A DNA stretch of 5,509 bases. Source: Candidatus Omnitrophota bacterium. GTDB lineage: Bacteria; Omnitrophota; Koll11; Zapsychrales; Fredricksoniimonadaceae. The stretch spans positions 1-5,509 of the forward strand of contig JAHFGF010000115.1 in the NCBI GenBank assembly GCA_023247595.1, read 5' to 3'. The position numbers were made by a program, and so were the translations under genes. Each line of letters begins with the position of its first letter. Positions within the stretch are counted from its first letter, which is position 1. Below, one piece after another: positions 1 through 5,298 of the stretch. A model generated the notes under the pieces. That model searched no databases. It had not been told where the DNA came from and saw only the letters and a program-made list of their open reading frames with translations.

Positions 1-281
1 CATTTCTTTAAAGAATCATTAGAATAATGAACTAGCGGATCGTGGAGCCGTATGGATTAAATGGAATCTCTCCCATATGCGTATCGCTCAAGTGTGAGGA
101 TTGTGATTCCGTTCAACGAGACCGCACACAATTTCTCTAATAATTCTCTAAGGAAATTGTGTAGGTCTCAATTCACGTTCATCCCAACCCTCACACTTGA
201 GCCAGGATTAGATCGAACTCACGTTAAATAAAACTCTGCTCGAATAAGTGCATTGATTTTAAGAAAATCGCATGATAGACT
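1..281. other. Non-coding leader region upstream of the secreted protein gene
   Basis: No credible gene is visible here. All forward frames are broken by stops, for example a taa at 25-27 directly followed by tga. The first eight codons in frame 1 could be the tail of an upstream gene, but this cannot be shown. Two structured segments are present. One is a short possible hairpin in which 49-54 pairs with 74-79 (one G-T wobble) and 55-58 pairs with 65-68. The other is the long hairpin at 86-202, listed separately. I see no convincing sigma-70 promoter for the downstream gene; TTGATT at 253-258 has no good -10 partner at a suitable distance. Confidence 0.5.
86..202. repeat. Long intergenic hairpin / inverted repeat (element A)
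   Basis: The outer arms 86-99 and 189-202 are perfect 14-bp reverse complements (gctcaagtgtgagg / cctcacacttgagc). Inside them is an internal loop of about 18-19 bases per side. A second stem follows: 118-123 pairs with 164-169 (gagacc/ggtctc), and 126-134 pairs with 154-162 (acacaattt/aaattgtgt). The apical loop is 19 bases and contains ctcta twice. The element spans 117 bases and ends 85 bases before the start codon at 288. It could be a structured 5' leader RNA, a mobile palindromic element with 14-bp terminal inverted repeats, or a terminator-like structure of an upstream unit. No T-tract follows it and I see no clear target-site duplication, so its role stays open. Confidence 0.75.
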
Positions 282-287
282 TTGACC

Positions 288-812
288 ATGATTAAGCGCA
301 AACTAGTTGTCTTTTTTTTGGCATTCCTTCTTACTTCCTCACTTCAGGCAGGAACAACCAAACACATCGCATTAAAAGACGGTTCTGTTATCAAGGGAGA
401 ATTGATTTCCTTTGAAAACGGCACGTATACATTGCAGACAGATAATTTAGGTCGCCTACAGCTGCCGGAAGCCAACGTTATCAGCATTTCTAATGATGCT
501 GTTATGCCTCCATCGCCGACGGGTGGACAGGCGGTCAATGCCACGCCGGTTTTTTCCAACAAAGTTAACGCCATGCAAAATCAAATCATGGGTAACCCGC
601 AGGCCATACAGGCTGTCCAGGCCATGGCCGAAGATCCTGAAATTGCCGCCATGATTTCCGACCCTGCCTTTGTCCAGCAGTTGACGGCAGCGGTTTCCAA
701 TAACAACATCGACAGTGTGGCCGGCGATCCTAAAATTCAGCAGTTGATGAACAATCCCAAGATGCAGGCCCTTATCCAGCAGCTTCAGGACGATTCCAGC
801 GTCCAGCCATAA
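288..812 (+). CDS. Secreted protein with small beta-rich domain and C-terminal DP/STI1-like helical region
   Basis: Encodes 174 residues starting at ATG 288. A TTG two codons upstream (282) is possible but less likely, and neither start has a clear Shine-Dalgarno. Residues 1-21 form a signal peptide: basic MIKRK, a hydrophobic core, and SLQA before a predicted cut after Ala21. There is no lipobox Cys, so a soluble periplasmic or exported protein is expected. Residues 25-69 look like a compact beta domain (DGSVIKGELISFENGTYTLQ pattern), reminiscent of SH3/LSM-like barrels. A Pro/Gly/Ala linker (70-95) follows. Residues 97-166 are helical, with Asn/Asp-Pro caps at 103-104, 116-117, 125-126, 147-148 and 156-157, resembling the STI1/DP domains of Hop-type co-chaperones. 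Function is unknown. The following gene has its own promoter, so the two are probably separate transcription units. Confidence 0.85.
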   Translation: MIKRKLVVFFLAFLLTSSLQAGTTKHIALKDGSVIKGELISFENGTYTLQTDNLGRLQLPEANVISISNDAVMPPSPTGGQAVNATPVFSNKVNAMQNQIMGNPQAIQAVQAMAEDPEIAAMISDPAFVQQLTAAVSNNNIDSVAGDPKIQQLMNNPKMQALIQQLQDDSSVQP

Positions 813-844
813 TCCTCCGATTTTATTTAACCCGCCCGTTTGAT

Positions 845-876
845 ATGTAAACCTTATTTTCCTGATTGGTTGACAA
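845..876. promoter_or_regulatory. Predicted BirA operator (BirA box) for the biotin operon
   Basis: The half-sites are atgtaaacc (845-853) and ggttgacaa (868-876), separated by 14 bases. Each matches the known bacterial BirA-box halves TTGTAAACC and GGTTTACAA at 8 of 9 positions. The right half-site overlaps the whole -35 hexamer (870-875), so bound biotinyl-AMP-BirA dimer would block RNA polymerase. The birA gene two reading frames downstream encodes the DNA-binding form of the ligase, which makes autoregulation plausible. The site assignment is by eye against the known consensus and has not been tested with a scoring matrix. Confidence 0.8.
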
Positions 877-898
877 TCCACTTAATTGCCGATATTAT
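870..898 (+). promoter_or_regulatory. Sigma-70 type promoter of the cysteine desulfurase-biotin operon
   Basis: A perfect -35 hexamer TTGACA (870-875) is followed by a 17-bp spacer and TATTAT (893-898), which matches the -10 consensus at 5 of 6 positions. Transcription would begin near 905 and give a leader of only about 15 bases before the ATG at 920. Its position inside the gap between two genes, together with the overlapping BirA box, indicates that a new regulated operon starts here. Confidence 0.85.
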
Positions 899-909
899 AA
901 ATCCCAAAA

Positions 910-915
910 AGAGGA
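910..915 (+). promoter_or_regulatory. Ribosome binding site that fixes the cysteine desulfurase start
   Basis: AGAGGA lies 4 bases before ATG 920. The same frame is open back to a TTG at 866, but that codon lies upstream of the -10 box and would not be on the transcript from the predicted promoter. ATG 920 is therefore the start. It is the clearest Shine-Dalgarno in the window. Confidence 0.75.
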
Positions 916-919
916 TGTT

Positions 920-2065
920 ATGAAGCGAGTCTATTTAGATTACGCGTCGACCACTCCGGTTGACCCGGCTGTTACAGAGTCTTTTCTTCCTTTCTTAACC
1001 GAGGATTTTGGAAACCCTTCCAGTCCGCATTTTTATGGCCAGAAGGCGCGCAAGGCCGTTGAAGAAGCGCGTGAAATCTTGGCGAAAAGCATCGGCGCCT
1101 ATCCGGATGAAATAGTTTTTACGTCAGGCGCGACTGAATCAAATAATCTGGCTATTGTAGGCGTGGCAAAAGCGCTTAAGGATCGCGGGAATCATTTGAT
1201 CATATCCCGTATCGATCATCATTCCGTTATACGCCCGGCGGAAGAATTGGAATCTTTGGGATTTGATGTCACGTGGCTGAGCGTTGACCGTTTTGGCCGC
1301 ATCGACCCTAAAGAGGTTGAAAAGGCAATCACATCAAAGACGATTTTAGCCGCGGTCATGCATGCCAGTAATGAAATAGGAACGATTCAGCCTGTCCATG
1401 AAATCGGTAGTATAACGCGTTCGAAAAATGTTTATTTCTTGGTTGATGCTGTCCAAACGATTGGGCATATCCTTGTTCATGTGAATGATTTGAATTGCGA
1501 CTTATTGTCGTTGTCTGGACATAAATTTTATGGGCCGAAAGGTGTTGGGGCGTTATATATCCGCAAAGGCACAAGGCTTTCGTCCTGCCTTCTAGGCGGG
1601 GATCAGGAAAGAAGCCGCCGCGCGTCCACGCACAATGTTGCGGGAATCGTTGGTTTGGGTCAAGCGATTGCGCTGTGCCAAAAAAATATGCCGCATGAAA
1701 TGAAGGTTCAAACTGAGTTGCGGGATCGTTTGGTTGAATATGTTCAAACGCATATCAAAGGCGCCGTTGTTAACGGGCATCCCACCGAACGTTTGCCCAA
1801 TAATGCCCATTTTTCTTTTGAGGGCATTGATGGAGAATCTTTGCTCATGAGTTTGGACATGCATGGATTTTGCGCGTCCATGGGATCCGCGTGCACATCC
1901 GGTTCGTTGACACCGTCGCATGTGCTTACGGCGATAGGTCTTTCTGATCCCATGGCCTTAGGATCGCTGCGAGTCACTATTGGACGATGGACGACATCAG
2001 AGGACTTGGACGCGTTTTGCGGTCAACTTAAAAAGAGCGTAGAACAATTGCGAGTTAATCGATAG
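920..2065 (+). CDS. nifS: Cysteine desulfurase, group I (NifS/IscS family), PLP-dependent
   Basis: Encodes 381 residues, close to the usual 380-405 for the family. The enzyme removes sulfur from L-cysteine, giving alanine and an enzyme persulfide that supplies Fe-S cluster assembly or thiolation. The N-terminal YLDYASTTP motif is typical. Visible active-site residues are His100 (IDHHSV, stacks on PLP), Asn151 (ASNEIGT), Asp176 and Gln179 (LVDAVQT), the PLP lysine Lys202 (SGHKFYGPKG) and the persulfide Cys325 in GSACTSG. The last of these marks group I (NifS/IscS) rather than SufS. No scaffold gene (iscU/nifU) or tRNA-thiolase gene adjoins it. Instead it is the first gene after a promoter overlapped by a BirA box and is followed by birA and bio genes. 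I infer a role in sulfur supply to the Fe-S enzyme biotin synthase. Housekeeping IscS function remains possible. The symbol denotes the family, not nitrogen fixation. Confidence 0.95.
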   Translation: MKRVYLDYASTTPVDPAVTESFLPFLTEDFGNPSSPHFYGQKARKAVEEAREILAKSIGAYPDEIVFTSGATESNNLAIVGVAKALKDRGNHLIISRIDHHSVIRPAEELESLGFDVTWLSVDRFGRIDPKEVEKAITSKTILAAVMHASNEIGTIQPVHEIGSITRSKNVYFLVDAVQTIGHILVHVNDLNCDLLSLSGHKFYGPKGVGALYIRKGTRLSSCLLGGDQERSRRASTHNVAGIVGLGQAIALCQKNMPHEMKVQTELRDRLVEYVQTHIKGAVVNGHPTERLPNNAHFSFEGIDGESLLMSLDMHGFCASMGSACTSGSLTPSHVLTAIGLSDPMALGSLRVTIGRWTTSEDLDAFCGQLKKSVEQLRVNR

Positions 2066-2132
2066 GACATAAAGGACACAAGACACAGGACACAGGACAC
2101 AGGACACAAAGACGAACTCTTTTACTTGTGAC
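2065..2132. repeat. Heptamer tandem repeat filling the nifS-birA gap (element B)
   Basis: Five contiguous 7-bp units run from 2074 to 2108: ggacaca, agacaca, ggacaca, ggacaca, ggacaca. A sixth diverged unit, ggacata, lies at 2065-2071 and begins on the last base of the nifS stop codon. Further on, cttgtg (2125-2130) can pair with cacaag (2077-2082). A small inner stem of aaag (2108-2111) with cttt (2119-2122) is also possible. The words cacaaga..cacagg..acaca and acttgtga recur in element D (5189-5287). This may therefore be a collapsed relative of that palindrome. It ends 7 bases before the birA start. Confidence 0.85.
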
Positions 2133-2139
2133 TTAAAAT

Positions 2140-3096
2140 ATGCAAGACCACATCATCCATTTTCTAAAAAAATCCCAAAATCATCTTTCTGGTGAAGACA
2201 TCAGCCGGTCGCTGAACATGTCGCGCGCCGCGGTCTGGAAATACATTCAGGAAATGAGAAAAGACGGATATGAAATTGAGGCGGTACCGCATTTAGGGTA
2301 CAAATTAATTTCAGCTCCGGATAAATTGCTTGCTCATGAAGTTCAGTTTGAGCTGCATACCAAAGTCATGGGTTGTAAATATTTTTATTTTGACTCTCTG
2401 GGATCGACGATGGATGAGGCTTTTAAATTAGGAATGGAAGGTTTGCCGGAAGGCACTGTTGTGTGCGCTGAAATGCAGACCAAAGGCCGCGGACGTTTGG
2501 GGCGCAGCTGGGTTTCGGCCAAACATAAAGGCATTTATTTTTCTATCATTCTGCGTCCTAAATTGTCGCCGTCGGATTTGGCAAAGCTGACATTGTTAAG
2601 CGCCGTTGCAGTGGCTGAGGCCGTGGAAAAATGTTCGGGTGTTAAAGCGGTCATTAAATGGCCCAATGATTTATTGGTTAAGAATAAAAAGATTTGCGGA
2701 ATTCTCACGGAATTGCGCGCGGAAGTTGACCAAATGAAATTTGTGGTGATCGGCATTGGATTAAACGTCAATCATACGCCCAGCCAGTTAATCGACGGGG
2801 CGACGTCCTTGCGCAATGAATTCGATACAAATTTTTCCAGAGTCCAAATCCTTCAGGACATACTGCGTTCATTTGAGAGCTGGTATCTTAAAAGTACCAA
2901 AGGTAAATTTGATGATGTGCTTGCGGCGTGGAAGGACAGGGCTTATACCTTGGGAAGACGGGTGAGAGTCACTGATCCAGCCAGCGTTACGGAAGGGCTT
3001 GCGATTGACATTGACAGCGACGGCGGGCTTTTGATTAGGCAGGACTCGGGCGTGATTGTTAAAAAAATGGCAGGGGATGTGGTGCAGTTGCGATGA
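2140..3096 (+). CDS. birA: Bifunctional biotin-protein ligase / biotin operon repressor BirA
   Basis: Encodes 318 residues, matching the E. coli-type two-function BirA (about 320). Residues 1-60 form the winged helix-turn-helix (SGEDISRSLNMSRAAVWKYI, then the wing ending HLGYKL), so this is the DNA-binding class. The central ligase domain carries the biotinyl-AMP loop GRGRLGR (116-122), KWPNDLL (173-179), the KKICGIL strand (183-189) and GIGLNVN (205-211). Residues 272-318 form the SH3-like C-terminal domain. It makes biotinyl-5'-AMP, transfers biotin to the lysine of carboxylase carrier proteins, and represses bio genes when acceptors are saturated. ATG 2140 is preceded by an in-frame taa (2134-2136), so no earlier start exists. 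I see no Shine-Dalgarno in front of it. The stop overlaps bioF by ATGA. It lies inside the operon it most likely controls. Confidence 0.96.
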   Translation: MQDHIIHFLKKSQNHLSGEDISRSLNMSRAAVWKYIQEMRKDGYEIEAVPHLGYKLISAPDKLLAHEVQFELHTKVMGCKYFYFDSLGSTMDEAFKLGMEGLPEGTVVCAEMQTKGRGRLGRSWVSAKHKGIYFSIILRPKLSPSDLAKLTLLSAVAVAEAVEKCSGVKAVIKWPNDLLVKNKKICGILTELRAEVDQMKFVVIGIGLNVNHTPSQLIDGATSLRNEFDTNFSRVQILQDILRSFESWYLKSTKGKFDDVLAAWKDRAYTLGRRVRVTDPASVTEGLAIDIDSDGGLLIRQDSGVIVKKMAGDVVQLR

Positions 3097-4280
3097 TGGC
3101 CAAGACTTTTTTATTTGAACATGACTTGGAGACGTTATCTGAAAAAGGTTTGCGTCGTAATCTGCGTGATCTTTCTGGTCCGCAGGACAGAGAAATTGTT
3201 TTGCAGGGGAAGAAGGTCCTTAATTTTTGTTCCAATAATTATTTGGGACTGGCTGATGATCCGCGCATTGTAAATGCGGCGGTTGAATCTTTAAAGACAG
3301 AAGGTTTTGGTTCCGGGGCATCCCGCCTGGTCTGCGGAAATATGGAGTCTCACAGAAAACTCGAAGAGAGTTTGGCTGAATTCAAGAAGACTCAAAAATG
3401 CCTTTTGTTTTCTTCAGGTTATATGGCCAACGTCGGCATCATATCCGGACTTTTTGGGCGAGATGATTTAATTATTTCTGACAAACTGAATCATGCTTCG
3501 ATTGTTGACGGGATTGTCCTGAGCCGGGCGGACTGCAAGCGGTATGCGCATAAGGATATCGAAGCTCTTGAGCAGATTTTAAAGAAAGCGAGTCAATACC
3601 GCCGTCGAGTCATTGTCACAGACAGTGTTTTTAGTATGGACGGTGATTGCGCGCCGCTTAAGGAAATTGTGGCTTTAGCCCGAAAGTATGATGCGCTTGT
3701 GATGGTTGATGAAGCGCACGCCTTCGGAGTATTGGGAAAAAACGGAAGCGGATTAGTTGAACAATTGGGGCTTGAAGGCCAGATTGATATTCAAATGGGA
3801 ACATTGTCAAAGGCCGCCGGTACCTTTGGCGCGTATGTCTGCGGGTCGAAAGCAGTAATTGATGTGCTGGTTAATAAGGCGCGGAGTTTTATTTATACGA
3901 CAGGCCTTCCGCCGTCGGTGGCCGCGGCTGGTATTCAGGCGGTAAAAATTATTTCGCAGGATCATGACCGCCGGAAAAAACTTGCGTCTAACGCGGATTA
4001 TCTTCGGCAGGGATTAAAAAATTTAGGATTAGATACGATGGATTCGCGAACAGCGATCATTCCTGTCCTGATTAAAGACGCGGCTTTATGCGTGGCATTT
4101 TCTAAAAAATTATTGGAGTATGGTTTTTTTGTGCAGGCCATTCGTCCGCCTACGGTGCCGGTTCATACATCGCGCCTGCGTGTTACGGTGATGGCGACGC
4201 ATACGCGGGAAGATTTGGACCGGTTGATCGATGCTTTTGAGAAGACTGGAAAAGAATTAAACTTAACAAGGACAAAATAG
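3093..4280 (+). CDS. bioF: 8-amino-7-oxononanoate synthase (KAPA synthase)
   Basis: Encodes 395 residues, typical for the alpha-oxoamine synthase family. It is a cytosolic PLP enzyme that condenses pimeloyl-ACP (or CoA) with L-alanine to form KAPA, CO2 and free carrier, the first step of biotin ring assembly. Visible motifs are NFCSNNYLGL (44-53), GSGASRLVCGN (73-83), the PLP-stacking His134 (NHAS), DEAHAFG (206-212) with Asp206 and His209, the PLP lysine Lys240 (TLSKA) and the C-terminal IRPPTVP (350-356). The last motif and the bio context favour BioF over the close paralogue glycine C-acetyltransferase (Kbl), which cannot be fully excluded by sequence alone. The ATG at 3093 overlaps the birA TGA by four bases, indicating translational coupling. 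A second ATG at 3096 would shorten it by one residue. Confidence 0.93.
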   Translation: MMAKTFLFEHDLETLSEKGLRRNLRDLSGPQDREIVLQGKKVLNFCSNNYLGLADDPRIVNAAVESLKTEGFGSGASRLVCGNMESHRKLEESLAEFKKTQKCLLFSSGYMANVGIISGLFGRDDLIISDKLNHASIVDGIVLSRADCKRYAHKDIEALEQILKKASQYRRRVIVTDSVFSMDGDCAPLKEIVALARKYDALVMVDEAHAFGVLGKNGSGLVEQLGLEGQIDIQMGTLSKAAGTFGAYVCGSKAVIDVLVNKARSFIYTTGLPPSVAAAGIQAVKIISQDHDRRKKLASNADYLRQGLKNLGLDTMDSRTAIIPVLIKDAALCVAFSKKLLEYGFFVQAIRPPTVPVHTSRLRVTVMATHTREDLDRLIDAFEKTGKELNLTRTK

Positions 4281-4377
4281 AAATTGGTTGAAATTAATCG
4301 AAAATTACGAAATTATTTAAAAGTTTCTCAATGAGGCCAGTTTTTAATTTCGTAATTTCTCAATTTCAATTCATTTC
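4280..4377. repeat. Imperfect palindrome of gaaatt words filling the bioF-bioH gap (element C)
   Basis: The left arm has four gaaat-type words starting at 4280, 4290, 4300 and 4309, about one helical turn apart. The right arm has the complementary words, with their final C at 4351, 4359, 4367 and 4377. The core arms 4302-4315 and 4345-4358 are perfect 14-bp reverse complements (aaattacgaaatta). The outer parts 4280-4295 and 4362-4377 match at 13 of 16 positions. The apical region 4316-4344 is about 29 bases and contains a ctcaatgag mini-dyad. The element begins on the last base of the bioF stop codon and ends 13 bases before the bioH ATG. It is AT-rich with no GC-stem plus T-run, so it is not a classical Rho-independent terminator. 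Confidence 0.85.
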
Positions 4378-4390
4378 ATAACGGACCAAG

Positions 4391-5191
4391 ATGTCTTTCT
4401 TAATAACTCCACGTGGACTTAACTGGAATTACGATGTTACCGGCGACGGTGAATCGATTTTGTTTATCCACGGGTTCGGGGTCAGTTCGCGATTATGGGC
4501 TGATCAGACGGAGCATTTTAAGTCTTCGTACCGGGTCATCACTGTAGATCTTCCCGGTCACGGTCAAAGCGCTTGGCAGCCGGTGAGTCTGCTTGACATG
4601 GCGTTTGATATCAACTTTATTCTTGAACATCTCGGCGCTCAGCAGGTAAATGTGGTGGGCAGTTCTTTCGGAGGTTTGGTTGGTTTATATTTATTGAAAA
4701 TTGATCCATGGCGTGTGGCTCGATTGAGCTTTGTCGGGGCGCTTGCGAAATTCGCCAAGACAGAATCTTACCCGGCCGGATTGGACGTTGAACGGATCCG
4801 TAAATTGAGCCAGCAGTTTGACGGCGATTACGCGTCCATCCTGGATATCTTTTGTCGGTCGCTCTTTTCGCGCAATGACCGGGAGTCGGAACGTTTTAAG
4901 TGGATCAAGAAATTTCATAAATCGGATACCGTGCCTAAACGGGAAGCGTTGATGAACTTTCTTGAGATCATCGAGAAAGAAGATGCCAGGGATTTGATGG
5001 CCCATATCAATTGCCGGGTTCAATTTATCAACGGGACAGAAGATTATATTGTGCCTGTAACAGCCATGAAATGGATGGAAGATATGTTGCCTCACGCTAA
5101 TTTTGATTATCTCGACGGCGTCGGGCATTTTCCTTTTTTAACAAAGCCGAAAGAGTTTAACGAATTATTGGAAGGGTTCTTAATGTCGTAG
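4391..5191 (+). CDS. bioH: BioH-like alpha/beta hydrolase, probable pimeloyl-ACP methyl ester esterase
   Basis: Encodes 266 residues, close to BioH (about 256). The alpha/beta-hydrolase fold is clear: an oxyanion HGFG (27-30), DLPGHGQS (53-60), the nucleophile elbow GSSFGG with Ser92, the acid Asp218 (GTEDYIVP) and the catalytic His246 (GVGHFPF). There is no signal peptide, so it is cytosolic. BioH hydrolyses the methyl ester of pimeloyl-ACP made through BioC, ending elongation and releasing the substrate for BioF. Ser-Asp-His hydrolases are a very large superfamily, and the triad does not prove substrate. The assignment rests on its position between bioF and bioC, the same order as in proteobacterial bioBFHCD clusters. 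Only a weak GGA (4383-4385) precedes the start. The stop codon lies inside the arm of element D. Confidence 0.85.
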   Translation: MSFLITPRGLNWNYDVTGDGESILFIHGFGVSSRLWADQTEHFKSSYRVITVDLPGHGQSAWQPVSLLDMAFDINFILEHLGAQQVNVVGSSFGGLVGLYLLKIDPWRVARLSFVGALAKFAKTESYPAGLDVERIRKLSQQFDGDYASILDIFCRSLFSRNDRESERFKWIKKFHKSDTVPKREALMNFLEIIEKEDARDLMAHINCRVQFINGTEDYIVPVTAMKWMEDMLPHANFDYLDGVGHFPFLTKPKEFNELLEGFLMS

Positions 5192-5287
5192 CGAGGGTAC
5201 ACAAGAGCACAGGTACACAGGAGCACATGCACAAGTTGGATTACTTGAGTCTTTCATGTGTACCTGTGCACTTGTGATCCCTAGCTA
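5189..5287. repeat. Long palindrome of 8-bp cacagg-type words filling the bioH-bioC gap (element D)
   Basis: The left arm 5189-5219 and right arm 5257-5287 are reverse complements at 27 of 31 positions, with a perfect 13-bp inner run (5207-5219 with 5257-5269). The left side is also a quasi-tandem array of 8-bp words: tacacaag (5198), agcacagg (5206), tacacagg (5214), agcacatg (5222) and cacaagtt (5230). A small apical stem caagt/acttg (5232-5236 with 5243-5247) sits in the centre. The outermost pairs include the bioH stop codon TAG (5189-5191). The element ends 11 bases before the bioC ATG. No T-run follows, so it is not a standard intrinsic terminator and would sit inside the operon transcript. 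Confidence 0.9.
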
Positions 5288-5298
5288 GAACTGCGCGT

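Noticed and set aside
22..99. Resemblance of gtggagccgtatg and gtgtgagg to the tail of a group II intron (end of the maturase gene and following hairpin)
   Set aside because: The words are suggestive, but I cannot recognise a domain V with its catalytic triad and apical tetraloop, and the gtgtgagg word is fully explained as an arm of hairpin A. No maturase sequence precedes it within the window.
282..287. TTG at 282 as the start of the secreted protein
   Set aside because: ATG 288 gives a normal signal peptide beginning MIKRK. The TTG adds only two residues and has no better ribosome binding site.
788..804. Short hairpin ggacg / cgtcc at the end of the secreted protein gene as a possible terminator
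   Set aside because: The stem is only 5 bp with a 7-base loop, lies within the coding region, and the first T-rich stretch is more than 10 bases away. This is not adequate for an intrinsic terminator.
866..919. N-terminal extension of the cysteine desulfurase from a TTG at 866
   Set aside because: The extension would be encoded across the promoter -35 and -10 boxes, adds residues not typical of the family, and ATG 920 has a good ribosome binding site.
2065..2108. CRISPR-like or direct-repeat array
   Set aside because: Units are 7 bp and contiguous without spacers, so this is a simple tandem repeat.
344..5128. Open frames on the minus strand within the coding genes
   Set aside because: They lie opposite well-supported genes, have no recognisable motifs, and their translations read as shadow sequence.
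4280..5287. Elements C and D as Rho-independent terminators splitting the operon
   Set aside because: Neither has a compact GC-rich stem directly followed by a T-run. Both lie between functionally linked bio genes in the same orientation, and no promoter is evident after them.
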